From Rhodospirillales bacterium Alpha_05 (GTDB lineage: Bacteria; Pseudomonadota; Alphaproteobacteria; Rhodospirillales; Rhodospirillaceae), in the NCBI GenBank assembly GCA_001603335.1, contig LUYR01000191.1, forward strand, positions 1 to 8,605: DNA of 8,605 bases. The letters are read 5' to 3'. Shown one piece after another: positions 1-6,609 of the stretch. Under the pieces are notes generated by a model, which was not told where the DNA came from, searched no databases, and saw only the letters and a program-made list of their open reading frames with translations. Positions within the stretch are counted from its first letter, which is position 1. The number at the start of each line of letters is the position of its first letter. A program made the position numbers and the translations under genes.

Positions 1-723
1 CCCTTTGCGGCGCTGCTGCTGCGCAACTATCCCGCCGATCTCGGCTTGCCGCGCTACGGCGAAACCGAACTCCATCATCCGCCGGTGTCGCGCGTCAACC
101 CGGCGCGGCGCGCGCTGATCGCGCTCGGGCACGGCGTGCGGTCTCGGGATTTCTGGCTGCTCTCGGGCACGTTTTTCATCTGCGGCGCGTCGACCAACGG
201 CTTGGTCGGCACCCATCTGATCCCGCTCTGCGTCGACTTCGGCTATACCGAAGTGGTGGGGGCGAGCTTGCTGGCCGCCATGGGGGTGTTCGACATGATC
301 GGCACCACCGCCTCGGGCTGGCTGAGCGACCGCTACGACAGCCGCAAGCTCCTGGCGTGGTACTACGGGCTGCGCGGGCTGTCGCTGATGTTCGTGCCGT
401 TTGCGTTCGGCTACGACACCCTCGGGCTTTCGGTGTTCGCGGTGTTTTACGGGCTCGATTGGATCGCCACGGTGCCGCCGACGGTGCGCCTGGCGGGGAA
501 AGCCTTCGGCGACGACAACGCCGCATTGATGTTCGGCTGGATTGCGGTGGCGCACCAGATCGGCGCGGCGTTCGCGGCCTGGACCGCGGGCTTCATCCGC
601 ACCGCCTACGGCGACTACTTCACCGCGTTCTTCGGCGCCGGTGTGCTCTGCCTTTTGGCGGTGGTGATGGCGCTTTCGATCGGGCGGCGGCCGGAGCCGC
701 GCCCGACCCTTCAGGCGGCCTGA
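1..723 (+). CDS. MFS transporter, C-terminal half (5'-truncated by window edge)
   Basis: The reading frame is open from base 1 and ends at TGA 721-723, so 240 codons are visible and the start lies outside the window. An in-frame TTG at 46 could be mistaken for a start, but the codons before it read as the end of a membrane helix and a typical inter-domain phrase (NYPADLGLPRYGE), so the gene continues leftwards. What follows is the second six-helix bundle of a Major Facilitator Superfamily carrier: after a basic cytoplasmic linker come about six hydrophobic segments, and the loop GWLSDRYDSRKLL (bases 316-354) is the MFS motif-A repeat between helices 8 and 9. It is an inner-membrane secondary transporter. 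The substrate cannot be read from this half; the linker style resembles carriers annotated as monocarboxylate/oxalate-type or general MFS permeases. It converges on the chemoreceptor gene with only 12 bases between stop codons. Confidence 0.88.
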   Translation, partial: PFAALLLRNYPADLGLPRYGETELHHPPVSRVNPARRALIALGHGVRSRDFWLLSGTFFICGASTNGLVGTHLIPLCVDFGYTEVVGASLLAAMGVFDMIGTTASGWLSDRYDSRKLLAWYYGLRGLSLMFVPFAFGYDTLGLSVFAVFYGLDWIATVPPTVRLAGKAFGDDNAALMFGWIAVAHQIGAAFAAWTAGFIRTAYGDYFTAFFGAGVLCLLAVVMALSIGRRPEPRPTLQAA

Positions 724-727
724 CGGC

Positions 728-748
728 CCGGGGCGTTATTCGCCCCGG
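728..748. terminator. Perfect inverted repeat at the MFS/MCP convergent junction
   Basis: CCGGGGCG (728-735) and CGCCCCGG (741-748) form an 8-bp perfect, very GC-rich stem around a 5-base loop (TTATT). The loop contains the complement of the chemoreceptor's TAA stop codon, so the hairpin straddles the end of that gene and follows the MFS stop by four bases. Its symmetric position between convergent genes suggests a bidirectional transcription end or an mRNA 3'-end stabiliser. There is no T-tract on either side, so an intrinsic terminator is only a possibility. Confidence 0.5.
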
Positions 749-2424
749 ATCGCCGAGAGGATGCCGTCCACCGCCACCTTGAGGTCTGTGGTCTGGCGCA
801 GGAGGTTGTTGCACTCGTCGGAGAGCCTGCCCGACGCGGTGTGGGCTTCCGCCGCGGTTTCCACCACCGAAGCGATGGATTCCGACACCGTCTTGGTGCC
901 GTGCGCGGCTTCCTGCACGCTGCGGCTGATCTCCGAGGTCGCGGCGGTCTGCTCCTCGATCGCCGCCGCGATCGAGGCGGTGACGTTGTCGATTCCGGCG
1001 ATGCGCTGCGACACCGTGGCGATCGCCGACACCACCTGGCGGGTTTCCGCCTGGATGCTGTTGATCTGCTCGGTGATGTCCTGGGTCGCCTTGGCGGTCT
1101 GGTTGGCGAGCGTCTTGACCTCGCCCGCGACCACCGCGAAGCCCTTGCCGGCCTCGCCCGCGCGTGCCGCCTCGATCGTCGCGTTCAAAGCCAGCAGGTT
1201 GGTCTGGCTCGCGATGTCGTTGATCAGGCTGATCACCTCGCCGATGCGCTGCGCCGCGGTTGCGAGCAGGCCGACGCGGGCGTTGGCGTTTTCCGCGTCC
1301 GCCGCGGTTTCCCGCGCGTTGGACGAGGCTTCCTGGACCTGCGAGGCGATCTCGCGGATCGAGGCGGAGAGCTCTTCCGATGCCGAGGCCACGGTGTCGA
1401 CGTTGCGCGAGGCCATGTCCGAGGCTTCGCTCACCGTACGCGCTTCCGAGGAGGTGCGTTCGGCGTTGTTACTCATCACCCGCGCGAGCTCGGTGAGGTT
1501 CCGCGCCGTCGATGAGGTGCCGCGCAGCACGTCGCCGATCGCGGTCTCGAAGTCGTCGGCGAGCTTCATCATCAGTTCCTGGCGCTCCGCCGACTGTTCC
1601 GCCTCGCGGGCGCTCACGTCGGTTTCGAGGCGATGGCGCTCGCGGGCGTTCTGTTTGAAGACGTCGACCGCCTTTGCCATCTCGCCGATCTCGTCGGTGC
1701 GGTCGCGGTAGGCGATCTCGGCGTCGAGGTCGCCTTCGGCAAGGCGCTTCATGCTCGCGGTCATCGCGCTGATCGGCCGCGAGATCTGGCGTCCGACCCA
1801 AGCGGAGGGAAGCACGATGAGGAGCAGGAACGCGACGGAAACGAGGAGCAGCTTGTAGGTGATCCGGCCGGTTTCCCGCGTGACGTCGTCGACGTAGATG
1901 CCGGTGCCGATCATCCAGCCCCACGGCTTGAAGCCGATGGTGAAGCTGACCTTGGGTTCGGGAGTCGGGGATCCGGGTTTTTCCCACATGTAATGGGTGA
2001 TCGCGTGGCCCTGGCGGCCGATCTGATCGGCGAAGTCGCGGATGATCGCGAAGCCGTGGGCGTCCTTCATGTCGATCAGGTTCTTGCCTTCGAGCGCCGG
2101 CTTCGTCGGCAGGAGGAGGTTGGTCCCGTCGGTGGCGTAGATGTAGGTGTAGCCCTCGCCCTCGTCGTAGCGCAGGCCGCGCAGCGCCGACTTCGCGGCG
2201 GCCTGCGCGTCGGCGACGCTCATCCGTCCCTCGGTGGCTTCGCGTTCGTACCCGGCGACGATGGCGGTCGCGCTTTCGGCGACGGTGCGGATCTTTTCGA
2301 TCCTGTCGTCCATCATCTGTCCGGTGATCATCGAGCGGGCGACCAGCACGATGGCGGCGAAACCCGCGGCGGCGATGATGATCGGGAGCCAGACTTTCTT
2401 GGAAACGCTGAGGTTTAGCGCCAT
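736..2424 (-). CDS. Methyl-accepting chemotaxis protein with single-Cache (sCache_2-type) sensor
   Basis: This is a transmembrane chemoreceptor of 562 residues that would signal through CheW/CheA to the flagellar motor. Visible parts in order: a short cytoplasmic N-terminus; TM1 about 11-31; a periplasmic domain about 35-185 with single-Cache features (EGYTYIYATDGTNLLLP, later FKPWGWMIGTGIYVDDV); TM2 about 191-210; HAMP about 211-263 (ISAMTASMKRLAEGDL); and a long helical signalling domain about 300-555. The conserved hairpin tip lies around 396-440 (INDIASQTNLLALNATIEAARAGE and GKGFAVVAGEV). No C-terminal CheR/CheB pentapeptide tether is seen. I chose ATG at 2424 because it gives the usual short basic start before TM1 (MALNLSVSKKVW) and has an AAGG about 10 bases upstream; a GTG at 2490 would add 22 unconvincing residues. 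sCache_2 receptors usually bind small organic acids, and the next gene unit is a TRAP carboxylate importer, so a related ligand is plausible but inferred. Confidence 0.93.
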   Translation of the reverse strand: MALNLSVSKKVWLPIIIAAAGFAAIVLVARSMITGQMMDDRIEKIRTVAESATAIVAGYEREATEGRMSVADAQAAAKSALRGLRYDEGEGYTYIYATDGTNLLLPTKPALEGKNLIDMKDAHGFAIIRDFADQIGRQGHAITHYMWEKPGSPTPEPKVSFTIGFKPWGWMIGTGIYVDDVTRETGRITYKLLLVSVAFLLLIVLPSAWVGRQISRPISAMTASMKRLAEGDLDAEIAYRDRTDEIGEMAKAVDVFKQNARERHRLETDVSAREAEQSAERQELMMKLADDFETAIGDVLRGTSSTARNLTELARVMSNNAERTSSEARTVSEASDMASRNVDTVASASEELSASIREIASQVQEASSNARETAADAENANARVGLLATAAQRIGEVISLINDIASQTNLLALNATIEAARAGEAGKGFAVVAGEVKTLANQTAKATQDITEQINSIQAETRQVVSAIATVSQRIAGIDNVTASIAAAIEEQTAATSEISRSVQEAAHGTKTVSESIASVVETAAEAHTASGRLSDECNNLLRQTTDLKVAVDGILSAIRGE

Positions 2425-2598
2425 GGTGATGAACCTTAAACCGGAGGACGATACTCTGGGTCGTTGCGAGACCGAAAACAAGTTTAGCACGAACGATTAC
2501 GTTTTGGTTGCGCCTATTTTACCGAACCGGAATATGCTTAACTCCTCTTGCGCACACACGAAACGGAGCAGAAGAGGGCGTCAAAAACCTCCTTGCGT
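2425..2598 (-). promoter_or_regulatory. Intergenic region between dctM and MCP; probable MCP promoter
   Basis: These 174 bases separate the end of dctM from the start of the chemoreceptor, both on the minus strand. The stretch is visibly richer in A+T than the flanking genes. A -10-like TAAAAT (minus strand, bases 2521-2516) would give a leader of roughly 85 bases. I see no good -35 at normal spacing and no convincing flagellar sigma-28 site. No clear T-tailed hairpin follows dctM; CCTCTT (2544-2549) and AAGAGG (2572-2577) are complementary but 22 bases apart. The chemoreceptor could be transcribed alone or by read-through from the TRAP operon. Confidence 0.3.
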
Positions 2599-3900
2599 TC
2601 AACCCGTGGTGTATCCGAGCTGGTGGGGCAACCACAGCGCGATCGCGGGGAAGGCGATCACCAAGCCGATCGCCATCGCCATCGAGACCACGAACCAGAT
2701 CACCCAGCGCGCCGTCGCCTCGATGCTCACGTCGCCGACCTTGGCGGTGACCATCAGGTTGACCGCAACCGGCGGCGTGAACTGGCCGATCGCGATGTTC
2801 ATCGCCATCAGGATGCCGAACCAGGTCGGATTCCAGCCGAAGCGATCCATCAACGGAATCAATAGCGGCAGGGTGATCAGGTAGATCGAGATGCCGTCGA
2901 GCACCATGCCCGCGAGCAGCAGCACCACCATCACCAGCAGCAGCACCATGGTGCCGTTGTCGGAAAGCGAAAACAGCAGATGCGCGCCTTCGTCGAACGC
3001 GCCGAGGGTGCTGCCCGCCCAGGCGAAGATGCCTGCGAGCGACATGATGATCAGGATCACCGCCGAGGTCTGCGCGGAATCCACCAGGGCGCGGTAGATG
3101 TCGTGCCAGGAGAGGGTGCGGTAGATCAGCAGGCCGACGACGAGGCCGTAGGCGACCGCCACCACCGCCGCCTCGGTCGGGGTGAAAGCGCCGGTGCGCA
3201 GGCCGCCGAGGATGATCACCGGCGCCATCAGGCCCGGAACCGCACCGACGAAGCTCTTGCCGAGCGGCGGCCGGTCGTCGGATTCGAGGTGGCCGAAGTC
3301 GTTGCGGCGGCTGATCCACAGCGTCGGCAGGATCACCGAGAGGCCCGCGAGCAGGCCGGGGATCACGCCCGCGGCGAACAGCGCGCGCAGGTCGAGGCCG
3401 GGCACCATGATCGAATAGACGATCAGTGCGATCGACGGCGGAATCAGGATCGCGGTGGACGCCGAGGCGGCGATCACCCCGGCGGAGAAGGCGCGCGGGT
3501 AGCCCGCCTTCGCCATGCTCGGGATCATCACGGTGGCGACCGCGGCGGCGTCCGCCGGGCCCGAGCCCGACATCCCGCCCATCAGCATGCACACCAGCAC
3601 CGCGACCACCGCGAGGCCGCCGCGCCGGGGCCCCACCAGGGCGGAGGCGAACTCGACGAGTTTCCCCGCGACGCCGGAGCGCTCGAAGATCATGCCGGTG
3701 AGGACGAACAGGGGGATCGCGATCAGGGGGTACTTGGCGATGCCGTTGTAGGTGTTGGTGCCGATCGTGCCGAGGGCGTAGGTGTCGAGCCCGGCGAGGA
3801 TGCCGACGACCCCCGCGAGGCCGAGCGCCACCGCGATCGGCAGGCCGAGGACGAGCAGAACCACGAAGCTGGCGAGCAGCGCGAACGAAGCGTCCATCAT
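2599..3900 (-). CDS. dctM: TRAP transporter large permease subunit DctM
   Basis: This encodes the large membrane subunit of a tripartite ATP-independent periplasmic transporter, the part that carries the ion-coupled transport path. It has 433 residues, the usual size for the family (about 425-435), and is hydrophobic throughout with roughly a dozen membrane segments. Recognisable DctM signatures are GMSGSGPADAAAV (109-121), IPPSIALIVYSIMVPG (153-168), GAFTPTEAAVVAVAYG (237-252) and IGQFTPPVAVNLMV (371-384). The start is ATG at 3900, whose first four bases overlap the dctQ stop as ATGA, with GGAG four bases upstream; a second ATG follows directly. A longer open frame reaching 4038 would overlap dctQ deeply and encodes an arginine/proline-rich sequence typical of out-of-frame reading, so it is rejected. 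The overlap implies translational coupling with dctQ. The ion is usually Na+ in this family; nothing here proves it. Confidence 0.96.
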   Translation of the reverse strand: MMDASFALLASFVVLLVLGLPIAVALGLAGVVGILAGLDTYALGTIGTNTYNGIAKYPLIAIPLFVLTGMIFERSGVAGKLVEFASALVGPRRGGLAVVAVLVCMLMGGMSGSGPADAAAVATVMIPSMAKAGYPRAFSAGVIAASASTAILIPPSIALIVYSIMVPGLDLRALFAAGVIPGLLAGLSVILPTLWISRRNDFGHLESDDRPPLGKSFVGAVPGLMAPVIILGGLRTGAFTPTEAAVVAVAYGLVVGLLIYRTLSWHDIYRALVDSAQTSAVILIIMSLAGIFAWAGSTLGAFDEGAHLLFSLSDNGTMVLLLVMVVLLLAGMVLDGISIYLITLPLLIPLMDRFGWNPTWFGILMAMNIAIGQFTPPVAVNLMVTAKVGDVSIEATARWVIWFVVSMAMAIGLVIAFPAIALWLPHQLGYTTG

Positions 3901-4397
3901 GCCGCTCCGCCGTGACGGAACAGGCGGTGCAGGCGGCGCGCGATACTCGCGAGAATCCAGCCGCAAAGCAGCGGCAGCCAGACCGTGTAGATCCAGTTGG
4001 GGTAGCCGAGGCCGGGCGAGGTTTCCTCGTACTGCCATTCGTCGAAGGCGAACAGCGCGCCATAGTACAGCACCATGACGAACAGCACCGCCGAGAGCGC
4101 CAGGCCGAGGCCGTCGATGAGGCGGCGATGGCGCGGCAGGAGGTTGCGGAAGAACACGATGCGGATGTGGCCGTCGCCCGCGAACGCCACCGCCGAGCCG
4201 ATCAGGGTCATGAACACCAGCAGGAACACCGAGTATTCCTCGGTGAAGGCGAATGAAACGTCGGTGAGGTAGCGCACGATCACGTTGGCGAGGCTGATCG
4301 CGCAGATCAATCCCATGGCGGCGGCGCAGAGCACCTCGTCGAAACGGAAAGGCCGGCCCCCTTGCGGGGGCTGACCGGCTGATGCCTTGAAAGACAA
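3897..4397 (-). CDS. dctQ: TRAP transporter small permease subunit DctQ (TTG start)
   Basis: This is the four-helix small membrane subunit of the TRAP transporter, which packs against DctM. It has 166 residues from the chosen start. Family hallmarks are NVIVRYLTDVSFAFTEEYSVF (38-58), the glycine/histidine stretch AGDGHIRIVFF (73-83), and SPGLGYPNWIYTVWLPL (127-143) before the last helix. No ATG fits: the open frame running further upstream lies inside dctP and is arginine-rich. The best start is TTG at 4397, because GGGAG (minus strand 4408-4404) sits six bases before it and it leaves a normal 20-residue lead-in to the first helix. A GTG at codon 22 is possible but has no good ribosome site and removes the usual basic/acidic lead-in. 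The gene starts 19 bases after dctP and overlaps dctM by four bases, so the three form one operon. Confidence 0.9.
   Translation of the reverse strand: MSFKASAGQPPQGGRPFRFDEVLCAAAMGLICAISLANVIVRYLTDVSFAFTEEYSVFLLVFMTLIGSAVAFAGDGHIRIVFFRNLLPRHRRLIDGLGLALSAVLFVMVLYYGALFAFDEWQYEETSPGLGYPNWIYTVWLPLLCGWILASIARRLHRLFRHGGAA
4352..4379 (-). promoter_or_regulatory. Strong hairpin in the 5' coding part of dctQ
   Basis: On the minus-strand transcript, GCCGG, a four-base bulge (TCAG), then CCCCC-GCAA-GGGGG and CCGGC form a ten-base-pair, all-G/C stem closed by a GCAA tetraloop of the stable GNRA class. It begins 18 bases after the first base of the dctQ TTG start and covers codons 7 to 15. Placed just after dctP, it could protect the 3' end of a processed dctP message or slow translation of dctQ, favouring excess binding protein over membrane subunits. 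That role is inferred. It is not an intrinsic terminator, as no T-tract follows. Confidence 0.5.
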
Positions 4398-4416
4398 CGG
4401 AAACTCCCGGGCTGGC

Positions 4417-5439
4417 TTATTTCTGTGCGACGCTCTTCTCGGCCGCCTTGACCAGGTCCGGACCGATCTTCTTGGTCCAGTCCGCATACACGGCGCGGGT
4501 CTTGGCGACAAACTGGGCGCGTTCCGCCGGGGTGAGTTCGGTGACCGTCACGCCCTCGGCCTTGATTTCCTTGAGCGCGGTTTCGTCGCCGTCGCGCGAG
4601 GCCTTGATCCCGACCTTGCCGGCCTCGATCGCGGTTTCGCGCAGGATCTTCTGGTCTTCCGGAGTAAAGCTCTGCCACACCCGCTGGTTGACCGCGAAGA
4701 TCAGCGGATCGTTCACGTAGTTCCAGTGGGTCAGGTAGACTTGGCCGACGGTCTGAATCTTGGCGATCTTGAACACCGTCACCGGGTTTTCCTGGCCGTC
4801 CACCGCCTTGGTGGTGAGCGCGGGTTTGGCGTCGGCCCAGCTCATCTGCGTCGGGTTGGCGCCGAGCGCGGTGAAGATGTCGTTGTAGAGCGGCGAGCCG
4901 ACGACGCGAATCTTGAGGCCCGCGAGGTCGTCCGGGGTGTGGATCTCGTGCTTCGAGTTGCTCACCTGGCGGAAGCCGTTCTCGGCCCAGCCGAGGGGCT
5001 CGACGCCCTTCTTGCGCAGCACGTCGAAGAGTTCCTTGCCCACCGGGCCCTGGGTCAGGCGGTCCATCGCCGCGTGGTCGGGCAGCAGGAAGGGCAGGGA
5101 GAAGAGATTGAGTTCCTTGACCTGGGGCGACCAGTTGATCGTCGAGCCGATCGCCATGTCGATGATGCCCTGGCGCATCGCCGGGAATTCCTTGGTCTGG
5201 TCGCCGGAGACCAGCTGGGAATTGGAATAGACCTTGAGGTTGATGCGGCCGTTGGTGCGTTCCTTCACCAGCTCGACCCACTTGTCGGCGGCGATGCCCC
5301 AAGGGAACGGCGCGGGCAGCACGGTGGAAACGGTGTATTCCGACTTGTATTCGGCGGCGAAGGCAGCCGACGACGCCAGCAGGGGAGCCACGATCGCGGC
5401 GGCGAGCGTCGCGACGGCGAGCTTGCGGGGATGGTGCAT
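4417..5439 (-). CDS. dctP: TRAP transporter periplasmic solute-binding protein DctP
   Basis: This is the secreted substrate-binding subunit that captures a carboxylate in the periplasm and hands it to DctQM. It has 340 residues. A Sec signal peptide is clear: basic HHPRK, a hydrophobic core, and AxA cleavage probably after Ala28 (AAFA, then AEYKSEY). The mature protein shows TRAP receptor features: GRINLKVYSNSQL (64-76), the run LNLFSLPFLLPDHAAMDRL (110-128), GLKIRVVGSPLY (174-185) whose Arg178 matches the conserved arginine that salt-bridges the substrate carboxylate, and DGQENPVTVF (214-223). The start ATG 5439 has AGGAGG (minus strand 5455-5450) ten bases upstream; longer open frames run through arginine-rich sequence. 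It is first in the operon, 19 bases before dctQ. The ligand is presumably an organic acid such as a C4-dicarboxylate, but the exact substrate cannot be read from the sequence. Confidence 0.95.
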   Translation of the reverse strand: MHHPRKLAVATLAAAIVAPLLASSAAFAAEYKSEYTVSTVLPAPFPWGIAADKWVELVKERTNGRINLKVYSNSQLVSGDQTKEFPAMRQGIIDMAIGSTINWSPQVKELNLFSLPFLLPDHAAMDRLTQGPVGKELFDVLRKKGVEPLGWAENGFRQVSNSKHEIHTPDDLAGLKIRVVGSPLYNDIFTALGANPTQMSWADAKPALTTKAVDGQENPVTVFKIAKIQTVGQVYLTHWNYVNDPLIFAVNQRVWQSFTPEDQKILRETAIEAGKVGIKASRDGDETALKEIKAEGVTVTELTPAERAQFVAKTRAVYADWTKKIGPDLVKAAEKSVAQK

Positions 5440-5557
5440 TCCGGGGTGTCCTCCTGAGTGGCGGCTTCGTATCGCCGAACAGCGTCGACCGCCTTGATGA
5501 ACATGTCTGCCGCATGCCATCGCACCGCGAAATCGGCGCAATCACACGAAGCGGATG

Positions 5558-5581
5558 TTCTTTTTGCCCCAGGAAAAAGAA
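5558..5581. promoter_or_regulatory. Second palindrome in the dctP upstream region
   Basis: TTCTTTTT (5558-5565) and AAAAAGAA (5574-5581) form a perfect 8-bp inverted repeat around the 8-base centre GCCCCAGG. In the TTGACA/TTGAAT promoter model it would cover the transcription start of dctP. Its A/T-only outer arms are unlike the surrounding GC-rich sequence, and its centre carries the same CCAGG/CCTGG core as the palindrome 20 bases further upstream. It is more likely a protein-binding site than a functional hairpin, since the stem is almost all A-T pairs. Confidence 0.35.
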
Positions 5582-5600
5582 ATATTCAACCGTGCATCGT

Positions 5601-5626
5601 CCTGGAATTGTCAAAATATTTCCAGG
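5601..5626 (-). promoter_or_regulatory. Palindrome enclosing a TTGACA hexamer upstream of dctP
   Basis: CCTGGAA (5601-5607) and TTCCAGG (5620-5626) are perfect inverted arms separated by 12 A/T-rich bases. Inside, on the minus strand, lies a consensus -35 hexamer TTGACA (5614-5609). A weak -10 candidate, TTGAAT (5589-5584), follows at 19-base spacing, which is longer than ideal. The arrangement is what an operator overlapping a promoter looks like. It starts 15 bases after the stop of the upstream diguanylate cyclase gene, so a role as that gene's 3' hairpin is the alternative, though it has a long loop and no T-tract. Confidence 0.4.
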
Positions 5627-5640
5627 TCCTCGCCCGCGGG

Positions 5641-6609
5641 TCAGGCGATCTCGAGGCGATTTCGGCCGTTGGCCTTGGCCGCGTAGAGCGCCGTATCGGC
5701 ACGCTTCAGCATCGCGGATTCGTTTGGGTCGGCTTCCTCGACGCCGGAAACCCCGATACTGAGGGTTGCGCCGACGCTGCCCTGGGGCAGGACGAGGTGG
5801 AGCGCCTGCGCGGATTCGCGGATCCGCGTCAGCACCGGGATCGCCGCCTGGATCGCGGTGGCGGGGAGAATCACGCCGAACTCCTCGCCGCCGAGACGAC
5901 CGAAGCAGTCGGAATCCCGGATCAGCTTGGTGCAATTCTTGGCGAGCGCCTTCAAAACCGAATCCCCCGCAGGATGGCCGAAGGTATCGTTGACCGCCTT
6001 GAAGTGGTCGAGGTCCAGCATCGCGAAGGTGAGCGGCGTGCGGCTGCGGCGCGCCCGGGTGAACTCGTGGTGGAGGATGGTGAGGAAGCGCCGGCGGTTG
6101 CAGCAGCCGGTCAGCGAGTCGGTGCTTGCCATCGCCTTGAGCTTGCGTTCGAGCGACTTTCGCCGGGTTGCGTCGTGGATGAACGAGATCAGCGCGACGC
6201 TGCCGTTGTAGAGGATCGGGCCGGAGTAGACGTCCACCTCCTGCACCGAGCCGTCGCGCAGGCGGTGGGAAAACTCGAAGTGGTGGCGGCGTGCCGCCAC
6301 CGCCTGTCGAATCCGCTCGGCGATCTCGGACTTGGAGAGGGTGTTGATCTCGCTGATGTGGCGGGTCAGAAGTTCGGCGCGGCCGTGGGCGTAGCGCCGC
6401 ACCGCGGCGTCGTTGGCATCGAGGATGATGCCGGTCTCGGGCTCGATGATCAGGATGGCGGCGTGGTGGACGTTCATCAGCGCTTCGACGCGATCGGCGA
6501 GGAAGCGGTTTGCGCGGATCAGTCCCTGGCGCTCGGCGAGCAGCGCAGCGACCTCGGCGGGCGACGGAGTCGGTGCGATTTCGGAGAATTCCGTCACGAG
6601 CTCGATCAT
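5641..6609 (-). CDS. PAS-GGDEF diguanylate cyclase (soluble)
   Basis: This 322-residue cytosolic protein should make cyclic di-GMP from two GTP. After a short tail and a helical, leucine-rich segment (about 18-45) comes a PAS-like sensor domain about 43-150 (AAILIIEPETGIILDANDAAVRRY; ends FIHDATRRKSLERKL, the usual PAS-to-effector linker). The GGDEF domain runs about 160-320: STDSLTGCCNRRRF, metal-binding LDLDHFKAVNDTFGH (198-211), and the active-site loop GGEEF (240-244), which is catalytically competent. RDSD (231-234), five residues before GGEEF, is a complete RxxD inhibitory site, so product feedback inhibition is expected. There are no membrane helices. The ATG at 6609 has AGGTGAGG just upstream. 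It shares its direction with dctP, 201 bases away, and is divergent from ompW. What the PAS domain senses is unknown. Confidence 0.94.
   Translation of the reverse strand: MIELVTEFSEIAPTPSPAEVAALLAERQGLIRANRFLADRVEALMNVHHAAILIIEPETGIILDANDAAVRRYAHGRAELLTRHISEINTLSKSEIAERIRQAVAARRHHFEFSHRLRDGSVQEVDVYSGPILYNGSVALISFIHDATRRKSLERKLKAMASTDSLTGCCNRRRFLTILHHEFTRARRSRTPLTFAMLDLDHFKAVNDTFGHPAGDSVLKALAKNCTKLIRDSDCFGRLGGEEFGVILPATAIQAAIPVLTRIRESAQALHLVLPQGSVGATLSIGVSGVEEADPNESAMLKRADTALYAAKANGRNRLEIA

Noticed and set aside
2577..2594. AAGGAGG-T-tract-GACGC motif on the minus strand after dctM, resembling AAGGAGGTTGACGC at 6764-6777 before ompW
   Set aside because: The two copies differ by a three-base insertion and share mostly a ribosome-site-like and a -35-like word; two short look-alikes are compatible with chance. 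Neither has a start codon at proper distance.
2519..4063. A 514-codon minus-strand open frame overlapping dctM
   Set aside because: It is out of frame with dctM and its translation is an arginine/proline/glycine-rich low-complexity product typical of GC-rich shadow frames; dctM in the other frame has full family motifs.
5495..5530. Possible sigma-54 promoter for dctP around TGGCAT on the minus strand
   Set aside because: The GC expected 10 bases after the GG is not there, so the -24/-12 pattern fails.
5633..5640. CCCGCGGG palindrome right after the cyclase stop
   Set aside because: An eight-base self-complementary word without a loop is common at this G+C and cannot form a useful hairpin.
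4307..5935. A 542-codon minus-strand open frame spanning cyclase, promoter and dctP
   Set aside because: It crosses two gene boundaries out of frame and its sequence is charged and repetitive, with no recognisable domain.
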